Assembly: GCA_016794525.1 (NCBI GenBank)
Contig: JAEUJY010000141.1
Span: forward strand, 124,001-188,000
Direction: 5' to 3'
Origin: Myxococcales bacterium
GTDB lineage: Bacteria; Myxococcota_A; Polyangia; Haliangiales; Haliangiaceae
DNA: 64,000 nucleotides
The translations under genes were made by a program, and so were the position numbers. Positions 55,957-64,000 of the stretch are shown here, piece after piece (within the stretch, counting starts at the first letter, position 1; each line of letters opens with the position of its first letter). The notes under the pieces are model-generated. The model ran no database searches. It was given only the letters and a program-made list of their open reading frames with translations, and was not told where the DNA came from.

Positions 55957-56349
55957 TCAGTTGCCGCGGGGGGCGATCACCGCGTTGACCGCGCCGGTCG
56001 CGACCTGCGCCGCGTCGCGGGTGGTCGTGCGCGCGGCGCTGGCCGAGGTGCCGACGATCCGCTCGACCGAGCCGAGCAGGTCGGCGGCGGCGCCGTCGAG
56101 GCGCTGGGTCAGGCGGCGCGCGACCGTGAACGCGCTCTTGAGCAGCGCCTCGGTCGAGTCGATCACCGTGATCACGCCGCGCGCCAGCTCGGTGCGGACG
56201 TCGCCGCCGACGCCGAGCGCGGTGGCGGCGCCGATCTCGGCGGTGTCGATCGCCAGCGTCGCGATCGCCGGGATGACCCCGCGCGCGGCCTCGGCGTCGA
56301 CGGTGGTGCGGGAGAGCTTCGCGTCCTTGGTGTCGGTGGGCTTGTCCAT
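55957..56349 (-). CDS. Unknown phasin-like amphipathic protein
   Basis: A 130-residue protein of amphipathic helices (ALLKSAFTVARRLTQRLDGAAADLLGSVERIV) without signal peptide. The pattern resembles phasins or granule-coating proteins, but there is no clear family match. A double-hairpin repeat follows within 7 bp, and two 31-bp direct repeats lie upstream. Confidence 0.6.
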   Translation of the reverse strand: MDKPTDTKDAKLSRTTVDAEAARGVIPAIATLAIDTAEIGAATALGVGGDVRTELARGVITVIDSTEALLKSAFTVARRLTQRLDGAAADLLGSVERIVGTSASAARTTTRDAAQVATGAVNAVIAPRGN

Positions 56350-56419
56350 ATGCGGCCACCCTGCCCGACGACGTCCGCTCAGCCCATCACGACCGTGTGA
56401 AGAGTTGCGCTCACCGCGA

Positions 56420-56491
56420 TGACGCGCGCTCGATCGGTACGCGCGCAGACATCGCCGCGCTGACGCGCGCTCGATCGGTACGCGCGCAGAC
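56420..56491. repeat. Two 31-bp direct repeats
   Basis: Identical 31-base copies (56420-56450 and 56461-56491) are separated by 10 bases. Each holds GCGCGCTCGATCGGTACGCG, near-palindromic around TCGATCGGTA. They lie between the end of the propeller lipoprotein gene and the start of the phasin-like gene, both on the minus strand, so they could be operator sites for the latter. Confidence 0.7.
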
Positions 56492-56505
56492 GGCGCGCCG
56501 GCGGA

Positions 56506-58539
56506 TCAATCGAAGGTGACGCGGACCAGCCCGCCGGCGCCGAGCGTCGCGGTGACGCCGCCGGCCGGGTCGGCGATCAGGTCGACGATCGTCCGGCCGG
56601 TCAGCGCCGGCACCGGCACCGCGCGCGCGACGTTGTCCTCGACCAGCACCAGGCCGCGCGCGGTCGCGACCCACAGCCGGCCGCTGGCGTCGAGCGCCGC
56701 GGCGATCACCGGCGGCAGCGTCACCGGGTACGGCGTGAGGCGACCGGTCGCGGCGACGTAGACCTGCGCGACGCCGCCGGCGATCACCAGCGCACGCTCG
56801 GCGTCGAGGGCGATGACCCGCTCGGCGGCGCCGACGTCGGCGAGCGTCGCACCGCCGCGCCCGCCGATCGTCAGCCGCAACAGGCGCCGGTGCCAGCCGT
56901 CGACGATCAGCCGGTGCGCGCCGACCTGCGCGCCGGCGAGGCGGACCGGCATCGCCACGTCGCCGCGCCGCGGGTGATCGTCGTCGCGCTCGACGTAGTG
57001 GCCGGCCTCCTGCCACGTGCCGTCGGGCTGCCAGCGCCACAGCGTGCCCGCCCCGACGCGCCACACCTCGTCGCCGACGCCGACGACCTGCGGGTACGAC
57101 GCCTCGGCCGGACCGGCGTCGGCGACGGTCGCGGCGCCGGCCCCCCACGCCAGCATGCGGAGCCCGTCCCAGGTGTCGACCGCGACCAGCCCGGCGCCGT
57201 GGGGCTGCTGCACGAACGTCACGTCGGTCGCGCGGGTGATGGTCGCCGGCACGGTCAGCGCCTCCCAGCGATCGGCGACGCGCCGCCACAGCGCGCCATC
57301 GTCGTCGATCACCGCGGCGCCGTCGCTGACGTAGGCCCGGCCCGGCGCGAACGCGATCGGGCCGGCCACCGTGTGGGCGGTGACCGCGCCGCTGCGGTCG
57401 ATGCGGAACAGCCCGTCGCGCACCGTCGCGATCACCGCCGCGCCGTCGGGCAGGACCACCCCGTCGACGATCGCCGGGTAGGCGCCGACCGCGTCGGGGC
57501 GCCCCCACCGCACCCGCGCCGGCAGCGCCGCGAGCCGGGTCCACGACGTCAGCGTTGGGTCGACGGCGTAGGCGATGTTCCAGATGAACACCAGCAGGTG
57601 GTCCCCCTGCGCGATCATCCGGGTGATCGGCAGCCGACGCGCCGGCGCGCCGTCCTCGGGCGGGACCGCCGGCGGCGGCGGCACCGTCGCGTGGCGCACC
57701 AGCGACGCGATCATGCCTTCGGTGTAGCCCATGTGGGTCGTGCCGCCGTAGGCCAGCACGTCGCCGTCGTGGACCAGCAGCCCCATGACGCCATCGTCCA
57801 TGCTCGCGTCGGGCGTGATCGCGCCGGTGGCGAGGTCGACCGCGCCCACCGAACCGCCCCACTCGCCAGCGTCGAGGCCCCACCACAGCCGGCCCGCCGC
57901 GTCGATCGCGAAGGTGGCGCCGCTCACGCCGGCCAGCGGCGCACCGATCGCCGCGCCGGTGCGGGCGTCGAGCCGGTGGGCCAGCGTCGTGCGCGCGCCG
58001 TCGGCGACCACCACCAGCTGATCGCGCCAGCGGCCGATCCATCGCGGCGTCCCCGCGACCGCACCCAGCGGCGTGAGCTGCAGCGAGGGCGCCACCGTCG
58101 CGACGGTGCCGTCGCCGAGCGCCGCCACCGCGCCGCCGTGACCGTCGCTGGTGAGCGCGGCCACCGGCGGCGCCGCCAGCGCGACCGCGTCGACCACGAG
58201 CGCCGGCGTCGTGTGCAGCAGGTTGCCCGACGCGGTGGCCACCACCAGCCCGTCGGCGACCGCGACCACCGCGCGCAGCGCGTCGGCGTCGAAGTCGTAG
58301 CGCGCGGTCGCGGCGCGGCCGTCGGCGAGGGTGATCGGCGCGATGATCGCCGAGGTGACCGCGGCCGCCGGGGCGACCGCGGCCGCCGGGGTGGATGCGA
58401 GGGCGGGCGCCGCGGCCGCGGGCGCAGCCACCGGCGGCACGCGCGGCGCGGGGGGTGGCGCGCCGCCGTGGCACGCCGCGACCAGGACGCACGCGAGGAT
58501 CAGGCGAGACACCAGGGACACCGACGCGCCGAGCTGCAT
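56506..58539 (-). CDS. Large lipoprotein with beta-propeller repeats
   Basis: A 677-residue lipoprotein (VAAC) with a 45-residue Ala/Pro linker. The rest is a series of four-stranded blades (VVAVADGLVVATASGNLL, AIDAAGRLWWGLDAGEWG, ATVRDGLFRIDRSGAV, ALDASGRLWVATARGLVLVEDN) typical of two-component-sensor-type (Reg_prop) or NHL propellers. No catalytic domain is visible. Probably a periplasmic or surface binding protein. Confidence 0.75.
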   Translation of the reverse strand: MQLGASVSLVSRLILACVLVAACHGGAPPPAPRVPPVAAPAAAAPALASTPAAAVAPAAAVTSAIIAPITLADGRAATARYDFDADALRAVVAVADGLVVATASGNLLHTTPALVVDAVALAAPPVAALTSDGHGGAVAALGDGTVATVAPSLQLTPLGAVAGTPRWIGRWRDQLVVVADGARTTLAHRLDARTGAAIGAPLAGVSGATFAIDAAGRLWWGLDAGEWGGSVGAVDLATGAITPDASMDDGVMGLLVHDGDVLAYGGTTHMGYTEGMIASLVRHATVPPPPAVPPEDGAPARRLPITRMIAQGDHLLVFIWNIAYAVDPTLTSWTRLAALPARVRWGRPDAVGAYPAIVDGVVLPDGAAVIATVRDGLFRIDRSGAVTAHTVAGPIAFAPGRAYVSDGAAVIDDDGALWRRVADRWEALTVPATITRATDVTFVQQPHGAGLVAVDTWDGLRMLAWGAGAATVADAGPAEASYPQVVGVGDEVWRVGAGTLWRWQPDGTWQEAGHYVERDDDHPRRGDVAMPVRLAGAQVGAHRLIVDGWHRRLLRLTIGGRGGATLADVGAAERVIALDAERALVIAGGVAQVYVAATGRLTPYPVTLPPVIAAALDASGRLWVATARGLVLVEDNVARAVPVPALTGRTIVDLIADPAGGVTATLGAGGLVRVTFD

Positions 58540-58610
58540 GACGACCTCTGTCCCCGACAGACACCCGCGGTGTCGTGCGGTTCCGCCGATCGCGCGGCGC
58601 GCGTGATCAT

Positions 58611-60005
58611 CTACGCGCCGCCGCACGTGCCTGCGGTCAGGTCACCGACGTCGTAGCGCCCCTGACCGACCAGCGGCACCACGACCACCGTCGGCCGCGC
58701 CCGCCCCTCCCACACCATCGCGCCGTCGAGATCGGGCTCGACCTCGACCCGCACGAAGCCGCGCGCCGCGCGCCGCGCCACGAACCGGCCGTCGGCGCCG
58801 ACCGCCACCTCGGCGCCGGCGATCCGCACCCGCGCGCCGCGCGCCGGCCCGCAGCCGCCCTCGACCACCCGCCCCACCAGCTCCGCGTCCTCGTCCGGCG
58901 CGCTCGGCGGCAAGAGCGTGCCAGCCGCGTCGCCGCCGGCGTCGGCGACGACCGCGCTCGCCGTGGCCCACAGCCGGTACGGATCGCCGCCCAGCCCCAG
59001 CGTCCAGCGCACGGTGCCCGCGCGGCGATCGATGGCCTGCAGCTGGCCACCGGCGAGCGTGACCAGCACGTCGGCGCCGGCCCGCGCCAGCAGCGGCCGG
59101 CCGTCGAACGCGGCGGCCACTCGCCAGCGCTCGCGCCCGGTGGCCAGCTCGACCGCGACCACCGCGTCGGCGTCGATCGCGATCACCTGATCGTCGTCGG
59201 CCAGCAGCGCCGCGTTGATCGGCGCGAGCGGCAGCGTCGCGCGCCGCGCGCCGGTCGGGCCGTCGATCAGCTCGAGCCGATCGTTCCACGCGATCGCGAC
59301 GGTGTCGGCGTGGACCACGAGGCGATCGGGCTCGACGCGCAGATCGTAGGTCCAGCGCGCGCGCCCGGTAGCAAACTCGTACGCGCGCACCCGCCGCGGG
59401 ATGATCACCGTCGGCGTCGGCGCCTGCGGGTCGTACTCCTGCCAGGTGGCGTAGACGCTGGCGCCGTCGGCGGCGATCGTCACGTCTTGCGACCACGCGA
59501 CCAGCGGCGCGCGCCACTGCTCGCGGCCGGTGGCCAGGTCCAGGCGCGCCACCGCCGCGCCGCCGCGCCCCAGCCCGATCACCAGCGCGTCGTCGACGAT
59601 CGCGTGGCTCGCGAACCAGTCGTCGCCGGCGCCGACCCACGCCACCTCGAGCCGATCGCCGACCGACCGCACCAGGGTCGGCGCGTCCCACTGCGCGAGG
59701 AAGCCGCCCGGCACCGGCTCCCAGTACTCGGGCACGCCGTTGATCCGCAGGCCGGCGATCGCCCGGGTGCGCAGCAGCCGGCCGTCGGCGAGGTCGCGCT
59801 CGGCGATGCCGCCGCCGCCGCCGCCGAACGCGCGGTCCCAGGCGAACAGGCGATCGTCGGCGACGCCGACCACGCCCTCGGGGACGCCCTGCCGCCACGG
59901 CGGCGCCGCGCGCGGGCCCGGGGGCGGCCGGTTGGCGGGCGGCGGTGACGCGCCGCCGGGGGAACCACACGCGGCCAGCGACACGACGATCAGCGCCCGG
60001 TGCAT
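58611..60005 (-). CDS. PQQ-like beta-propeller lipoprotein
   Basis: A 464-residue lipoprotein (LAAC) with a Pro-rich linker. Blades show the PQQ/BamB pattern (LDLATGREQWRAPLVAW, YEFATGRARWTYDLRV, VELATGRERWRVAAAF, DRRAGTVRWTLGLGG). A small C-terminal carboxypeptidase-regulatory-like beta sandwich follows (GARVRIAGAEVAVGADGRFVARR). It is upstream of the other propeller gene on the same strand, 71 bp apart. Confidence 0.78.
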   Translation of the reverse strand: MHRALIVVSLAACGSPGGASPPPANRPPPGPRAAPPWRQGVPEGVVGVADDRLFAWDRAFGGGGGGIAERDLADGRLLRTRAIAGLRINGVPEYWEPVPGGFLAQWDAPTLVRSVGDRLEVAWVGAGDDWFASHAIVDDALVIGLGRGGAAVARLDLATGREQWRAPLVAWSQDVTIAADGASVYATWQEYDPQAPTPTVIIPRRVRAYEFATGRARWTYDLRVEPDRLVVHADTVAIAWNDRLELIDGPTGARRATLPLAPINAALLADDDQVIAIDADAVVAVELATGRERWRVAAAFDGRPLLARAGADVLVTLAGGQLQAIDRRAGTVRWTLGLGGDPYRLWATASAVVADAGGDAAGTLLPPSAPDEDAELVGRVVEGGCGPARGARVRIAGAEVAVGADGRFVARRAARGFVRVEVEPDLDGAMVWEGRARPTVVVVPLVGQGRYDVGDLTAGTCGGA

Positions 60006-60045
60006 GCCTCGCGGTAGCGCGGCGCCACCGCCGGCGCAAGCGCGG

Positions 60046-61071
60046 TCACAGCCGGACGCGCAGCCCGAGGCCGACGGTCGCCCCGTCGAACGGCACGAAC
60101 GAGCCCTGCACGACGAGCTTGATCCGCCACAGGTTGGCCTCGGCGCCGAGCAAGAGGTGGTACGCGACCCGCGACGGGCGGCCGTCGCCACGCGCGGTGA
60201 CCGTCGCGCTGCCGATGTCGACCGCCGCGCCGTCCGACGGCCGCACGCCGGTCATCTGGCCGCTCACCGCGATGTCGGCGTCGGCGCTGCCGACCTGGAA
60301 GTCGACGCCGCCACCGACGTACAGGCTGGCGAGGTAGAGGATGCGCACGCTGGTGGTGGCCTCGAGCGGCACCACCGTCGAGGTGGCGTCGAGCTCGAAG
60401 CGCCCGGCGCCGACGGCGGTGACGTCGGTCGTGACGCCGTTGTCGCCGGTGACGCTGAAGTCGCGGGTGAGCGCGTCGCCGGCCGAGAAGCTCCACCGCG
60501 ACCACTCGACGCCGCCGGTCAGGTGCAGGCCGCTCCACTGGAACACCAGCGGGCTGGTGTCCGACGCCGGCCACAGGTGGTACTGCGCGTGGAGGCCGGC
60601 GTTGGTGATCGAGCCCTCGAGCTGATCGAAGCTGGCGCCGCGGTAGAAGCCGTTGCCGTAGATCGTCAGCTCGGGGTGGCCCCAGCGCTTGAGGTTGAGG
60701 CCGCCGACCAGCGACAGGTTGGGCGCCAGGCCGGCCGCCGGGTCCTGCCCCTCCTCGAGGCCGTCCACCGCGGCGGCCAGGTTGGCGGTGATGCCGACCT
60801 CGGCGCCGTCGAACACCGGCGCGTAGTCGACGCCGGTGCCGCGGCTGGCGAACGACGTCGCGTTGGCGAACGCGCGCAGGAAGCCGGCGACGTTGGCGGC
60901 GTCGTAGAGGTCGTCGATCTTGGCCTGCAGGCGGGTCTCGAGCGTCGCGGGATCGAGCCCGAGCTCGGTCGCGAGGGCCTCGCCGTCGGGCGACAGCGTG
61001 ATGTCGACGTCGGCGTGGGCGACGGCGGGGACCGACGCGACGATCGTGAGGGCGAGGCAGGTGGCGCGCAT
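60046..61071 (-). CDS. Putative outer-membrane beta-barrel protein
   Basis: A 341-residue protein with signal peptide (CLALTIVASVPAVAHA). A helical N-terminal part (GEALATELGLDPATLETRLQAKIDDLYD) precedes many amphipathic strands (LTIYGNGFYRGASF, WSRWSFSAGDALTRDFSVTGD, LYLASLYVGGGVDFQVG) ending in LGLRVRL. It is probably a 12- to 14-strand barrel. Function not evident. Confidence 0.7.
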   Translation of the reverse strand: MRATCLALTIVASVPAVAHADVDITLSPDGEALATELGLDPATLETRLQAKIDDLYDAANVAGFLRAFANATSFASRGTGVDYAPVFDGAEVGITANLAAAVDGLEEGQDPAAGLAPNLSLVGGLNLKRWGHPELTIYGNGFYRGASFDQLEGSITNAGLHAQYHLWPASDTSPLVFQWSGLHLTGGVEWSRWSFSAGDALTRDFSVTGDNGVTTDVTAVGAGRFELDATSTVVPLEATTSVRILYLASLYVGGGVDFQVGSADADIAVSGQMTGVRPSDGAAVDIGSATVTARGDGRPSRVAYHLLLGAEANLWRIKLVVQGSFVPFDGATVGLGLRVRL

Positions 61072-61125
61072 GCGACTCCAGGGCAGGACGGTCGGACGAT
61101 CGTAACCCAAGGTAGACTCGCCGCC

Positions 61126-61947
61126 ATGTCGGTCGACCTCGAGCCGCTGTACCGCGCGCCGCTGGCCGCGTGGGTCGCCGAGCGCAAGGCGCTGGCCGCG
61201 ACGGTGAAGGCCGCCGGCGATCGCGACGGCGCGGCGGCGATCGGCAAGCTGGCGCGGCCGACGCCCGCCGCGTGGGCCGCCAACCAGCTGTGGTTCCACG
61301 CGCGCGCGCTGTTCGATCGGCTGATCGAGATCACCCGCGCGCTCGGGCGCGGCGACCTGACCGCCGCCGGCGAGCAGCGCGCGGCGCTGGCGGCGCTCAA
61401 GGCCCGGGCGGTCGAGCTGTGCGCGGCGATCGATCAGCCGGCGTCGGACGCGATGCTGGCCAAGCTCGACACCAACCTGCGCGCGCTGGCCGCCCACGGC
61501 TGGGGCGACGTGGCGCCGGGGCAGCTCGCGGTCGACCTGCCGCCGCCGGGCTTCGACGCGATGAGCGAGTTCTCGCTGGTCGCGGCCGCGCCGACGCCGC
61601 CGCCACCACCGGCCCCGGCGCCGCCGCCCCGCCCCACGCTGACCGTGGTGCCGTCGCCCGACGACGCCGAGGCCCGCCGCCGCGCCGAGGCCGAGGCCGC
61701 CCGCGCCGCCGCCGCCCGCGCCGAGGCCCAGGCCGCGTACCGGCGCCGGGCCGAGCGCGTCACCGCCGCCCGGGCCGCCGAGCGCGCCGCGCAGACCCGG
61801 GCCGCCGAGGCCGCGGCGGCGCTGGCGCTGGTGCGCGCCGAGCTCGATCGCGCCGAGCTGGCGGTCGCCGACGCCCGGGCCCGGGCCGCGGCCGCCGAGC
61901 GCGAGGTCGCGGCCGCCGAGGCGGCGCTGGGCGAACCGCCGGCGTGA
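61126..61947 (+). CDS. Unknown Ala/Arg-rich coiled-coil protein
   Basis: A 273-residue cytoplasmic protein. The N-terminal half is helical, with LEPLYRAPLAAWVAERKALAATV and RPTPAAWAANQLWFHARALFDRL, and resembles proteins annotated only as hypothetical in actinobacteria and myxobacteria. A Pro-rich hinge is followed by a 110-residue coiled coil ([22 protein letters not shown]). Function unknown. Confidence 0.7.
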   Translation: MSVDLEPLYRAPLAAWVAERKALAATVKAAGDRDGAAAIGKLARPTPAAWAANQLWFHARALFDRLIEITRALGRGDLTAAGEQRAALAALKARAVELCAAIDQPASDAMLAKLDTNLRALAAHGWGDVAPGQLAVDLPPPGFDAMSEFSLVAAAPTPPPPPAPAPPPRPTLTVVPSPDDAEARRRAEAEAARAAAARAEAQAAYRRRAERVTAARAAERAAQTRAAEAAAALALVRAELDRAELAVADARARAAAAEREVAAAEAALGEPPA

Positions 61948-62018
61948 GCCGCCGGCGTGAGCCGCCGGCCTGACACGCTGGCTTGACACCTCGGGCGCCG
62001 CGCGCGACAAGCCCGCGG

Positions 62019-62936
<918 letters not shown>

Positions 62937-62941
62937 GGACG

Positions 62942-63265
62942 GCTCCGACTCCAGCTCCGACTCCGGTTCCGGTTCCGGTTCCGACTCCGGCTCCGGTTCC
63001 GACTCCGGCTCCGGTTCCGACTCCGGCTCCGGCTCCGGTTCCGGTTCCGAGTTCCGACGCCGGTTCCGGTCGCGGCCGCGGTCACGGTCACGGTCGCGGT
63101 CACGGTCGCGGTCGCGGTCACGGTCGCGGTCGCGGCCGCGGTCGCGGTCACGGTCACGGTCGCGGTCACGGTCGCGGTCACGGTCGCGGTCACGGTCACG
63201 GTCGCGGTCGCGGTCGCGGCCGCGGTCGCGGCCGCGGTCACGGCCGCGGTCACGGCCGCGGTCAC
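62942..63265. repeat. Long hexanucleotide repeat tract in two phases
   Basis: About 110 bases of TCCGGT/TCCGAC/TCCGGC units (62942-63057) pass into about 205 bases of CGGTCG/CGGTCA/CGGCCG units (63058-63265). On the minus strand these would read as Glu-Pro-Glu-Ser and Arg-Asp repeats, but no gene is supported. The tract ends 40 bp before the next ATG. Confidence 0.85.
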
Positions 63266-63304
63266 AGAGTTGCCCCCCGGCGCGGCTCGTGGCAAACCGA
63301 CCCG

Positions 63305-64000
63305 ATGCGAGCACTGTCGACCGTGGCCGTCGCCGCCGCGCTCCTCGGGCTGCCGGCGGCCAGCGCGCAGCCGGGCAAGGCGCCGCCCAAGATCGTGAAG
63401 GATCCACCGCCGCCGCCGCTGGTGGGGCTGACCAAGGTCGGCGAGCTGCGCCCGGCGCGCGGCTGGGTCGACGACACGATCACCGAGATCGGCGGCGCGC
63501 TGGTGGCGCTGGTGCACGACGGCGCCGACGTCCGGGTCACGCGGGTGTCCTTGACCGACGGCACGGTCGCCGGCGAGCTGGCGATCGGCGCGGCGGCGCC
63601 CGAGGCCCACCACCTGATCCCGGTCGGCGATCGGCTGCTGGTCATCAACGGCGTCGAGAACCCGCGCGGCGCGGTGCTGATCGACGGCACCGGCAAGGCG
63701 CTGCGCAGCTGGAAGCCGGCCGACGCGATCAGCGTGCGCACGATCGGCGGCAAGCCGGTGGTGGTCGCGCACACGTCGACGGTGCGCGGCAAGGCCACCG
63801 TGCACCAGGTCGCGCTGTACGATCTGGCGAGCGGCAAGAAGCTGCCCAAGAAGGGTGCGACCCTGACGCTGGGCGCCGACGGCCGCGACGCCAAGCTCGA
63901 CTTCCGCCCGGTCTACTTCGCCGACGATCTCACGGTCGCGATCGGCGTGCGTGGCGGCGTCTTCCGCAAGGCCGAGAACCAGCGCTCGCCCGACACCTGG
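63305..64000 (+). CDS. Unknown exported protein, truncated by the window end
   Basis: The reading frame from ATG 63305 stays open to the end of the window (232 codons). A signal peptide (ALSTVAVAAALLGLPAASAQ) is followed by a Pro-rich spacer (PPPPPLVGL) and a beta-rich part (GGALVALVHDGADVRVTRV, DRLLVINGVENPRGAVLIDG, GGKPVVVAHTSTVRGKATV) that could be a propeller. Codon use is typical of the region. No family was recognised. A long hexamer tract lies just upstream. Confidence 0.75.
   Translation, partial: MRALSTVAVAAALLGLPAASAQPGKAPPKIVKDPPPPPLVGLTKVGELRPARGWVDDTITEIGGALVALVHDGADVRVTRVSLTDGTVAGELAIGAAAPEAHHLIPVGDRLLVINGVENPRGAVLIDGTGKALRSWKPADAISVRTIGGKPVVVAHTSTVRGKATVHQVALYDLASGKKLPKKGATLTLGADGRDAKLDFRPVYFADDLTVAIGVRGGVFRKAENQRSPDTW

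Noticed and set aside
63058-63407. A minus-strand gene for an Arg-Asp repeat protein
   Set aside because: The frame arises from hexamer DNA repeats and runs antisense through the signal-peptide region of the 63305 gene; no start site or non-repeat domain supports it.

Overview
The window is GC-rich bacterial chromosome (G or C at almost every third codon position). The gene set points to the Myxococcota, most likely a Haliangium/Kofleriaceae-like member of the Polyangia: many lipoproteins with Asp/Ala/Pro linkers, Cys-Asp-rich MopE-type repeats, a minor-pilin/PilY1 cluster, a multihaem nitrate/nitrite respiration island, and many very long antisense open frames caused by GC-rich third positions. 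The assignment is inference; no rRNA or tRNA gene was found in the window.

Layout. (1) 64-4541: Mpl-type murein ligase fused to an acetyltransferase, an inositol-monophosphatase family protein, and a secreted M24-fold protein that has lost most metal ligands. (2) 4677-15072: nitrate-to-ammonium island. nrfHA lie on +; napD-napA-napB(tetrahaem)-ferredoxin-unknown-outer-membrane protein lie on -; a divergent + operon encodes a tetrahaem lipoprotein, a four-cluster ferredoxin, an NrfD-type quinol protein and MobB. MobA follows at 18725. No NapC is seen, so the NrfC/NrfD-like module is the likely quinol route to NapA. (3) 15140-17239: desaturase-MerR operon behind an 18-bp palindrome. (4) 17315-25823: mixed genes (MopE-repeat lipoprotein, NADAR protein, CapA-like protein, tRNA-dihydrouridine synthase, degenerate NtrC-like AAA protein, PAS protein). 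(5) 26023-33303: Wza-like lipoprotein and five coupled minor pilin/PilY1 genes. (6) 33557-37584: M16 peptidase pair and a lipoprotein. (7) 37585-38873: 1.3 kb without a convincing gene, holding a block that looks like a long structured RNA ending in an intrinsic terminator. (8) 38874-46788: LysR-controlled oxidoreductase-like genes, lipoproteins, hydrolases and a TerB-like protein. (9) 46906-50939: exopolysaccharide synthase operon, followed by an SGNH hydrolase and an MscS channel. (10) 52941-64000: ferredoxin/flavoprotein fusion with a repeat tail, two lipoprotein beta-propellers, an outer-membrane protein, PsuG, and a secreted protein running off the end.

The most unusual items are: a family of about 110-bp intergenic elements (at least six copies, both orientations) made of two hairpins with constant loops and compensating stem changes, followed by a conserved arm; the candidate long RNA at 37950-38805; the NapC-less nitrate respiration layout; and the eight 'ATR/PTR' repeats in the tail of the 52941 flavoprotein.
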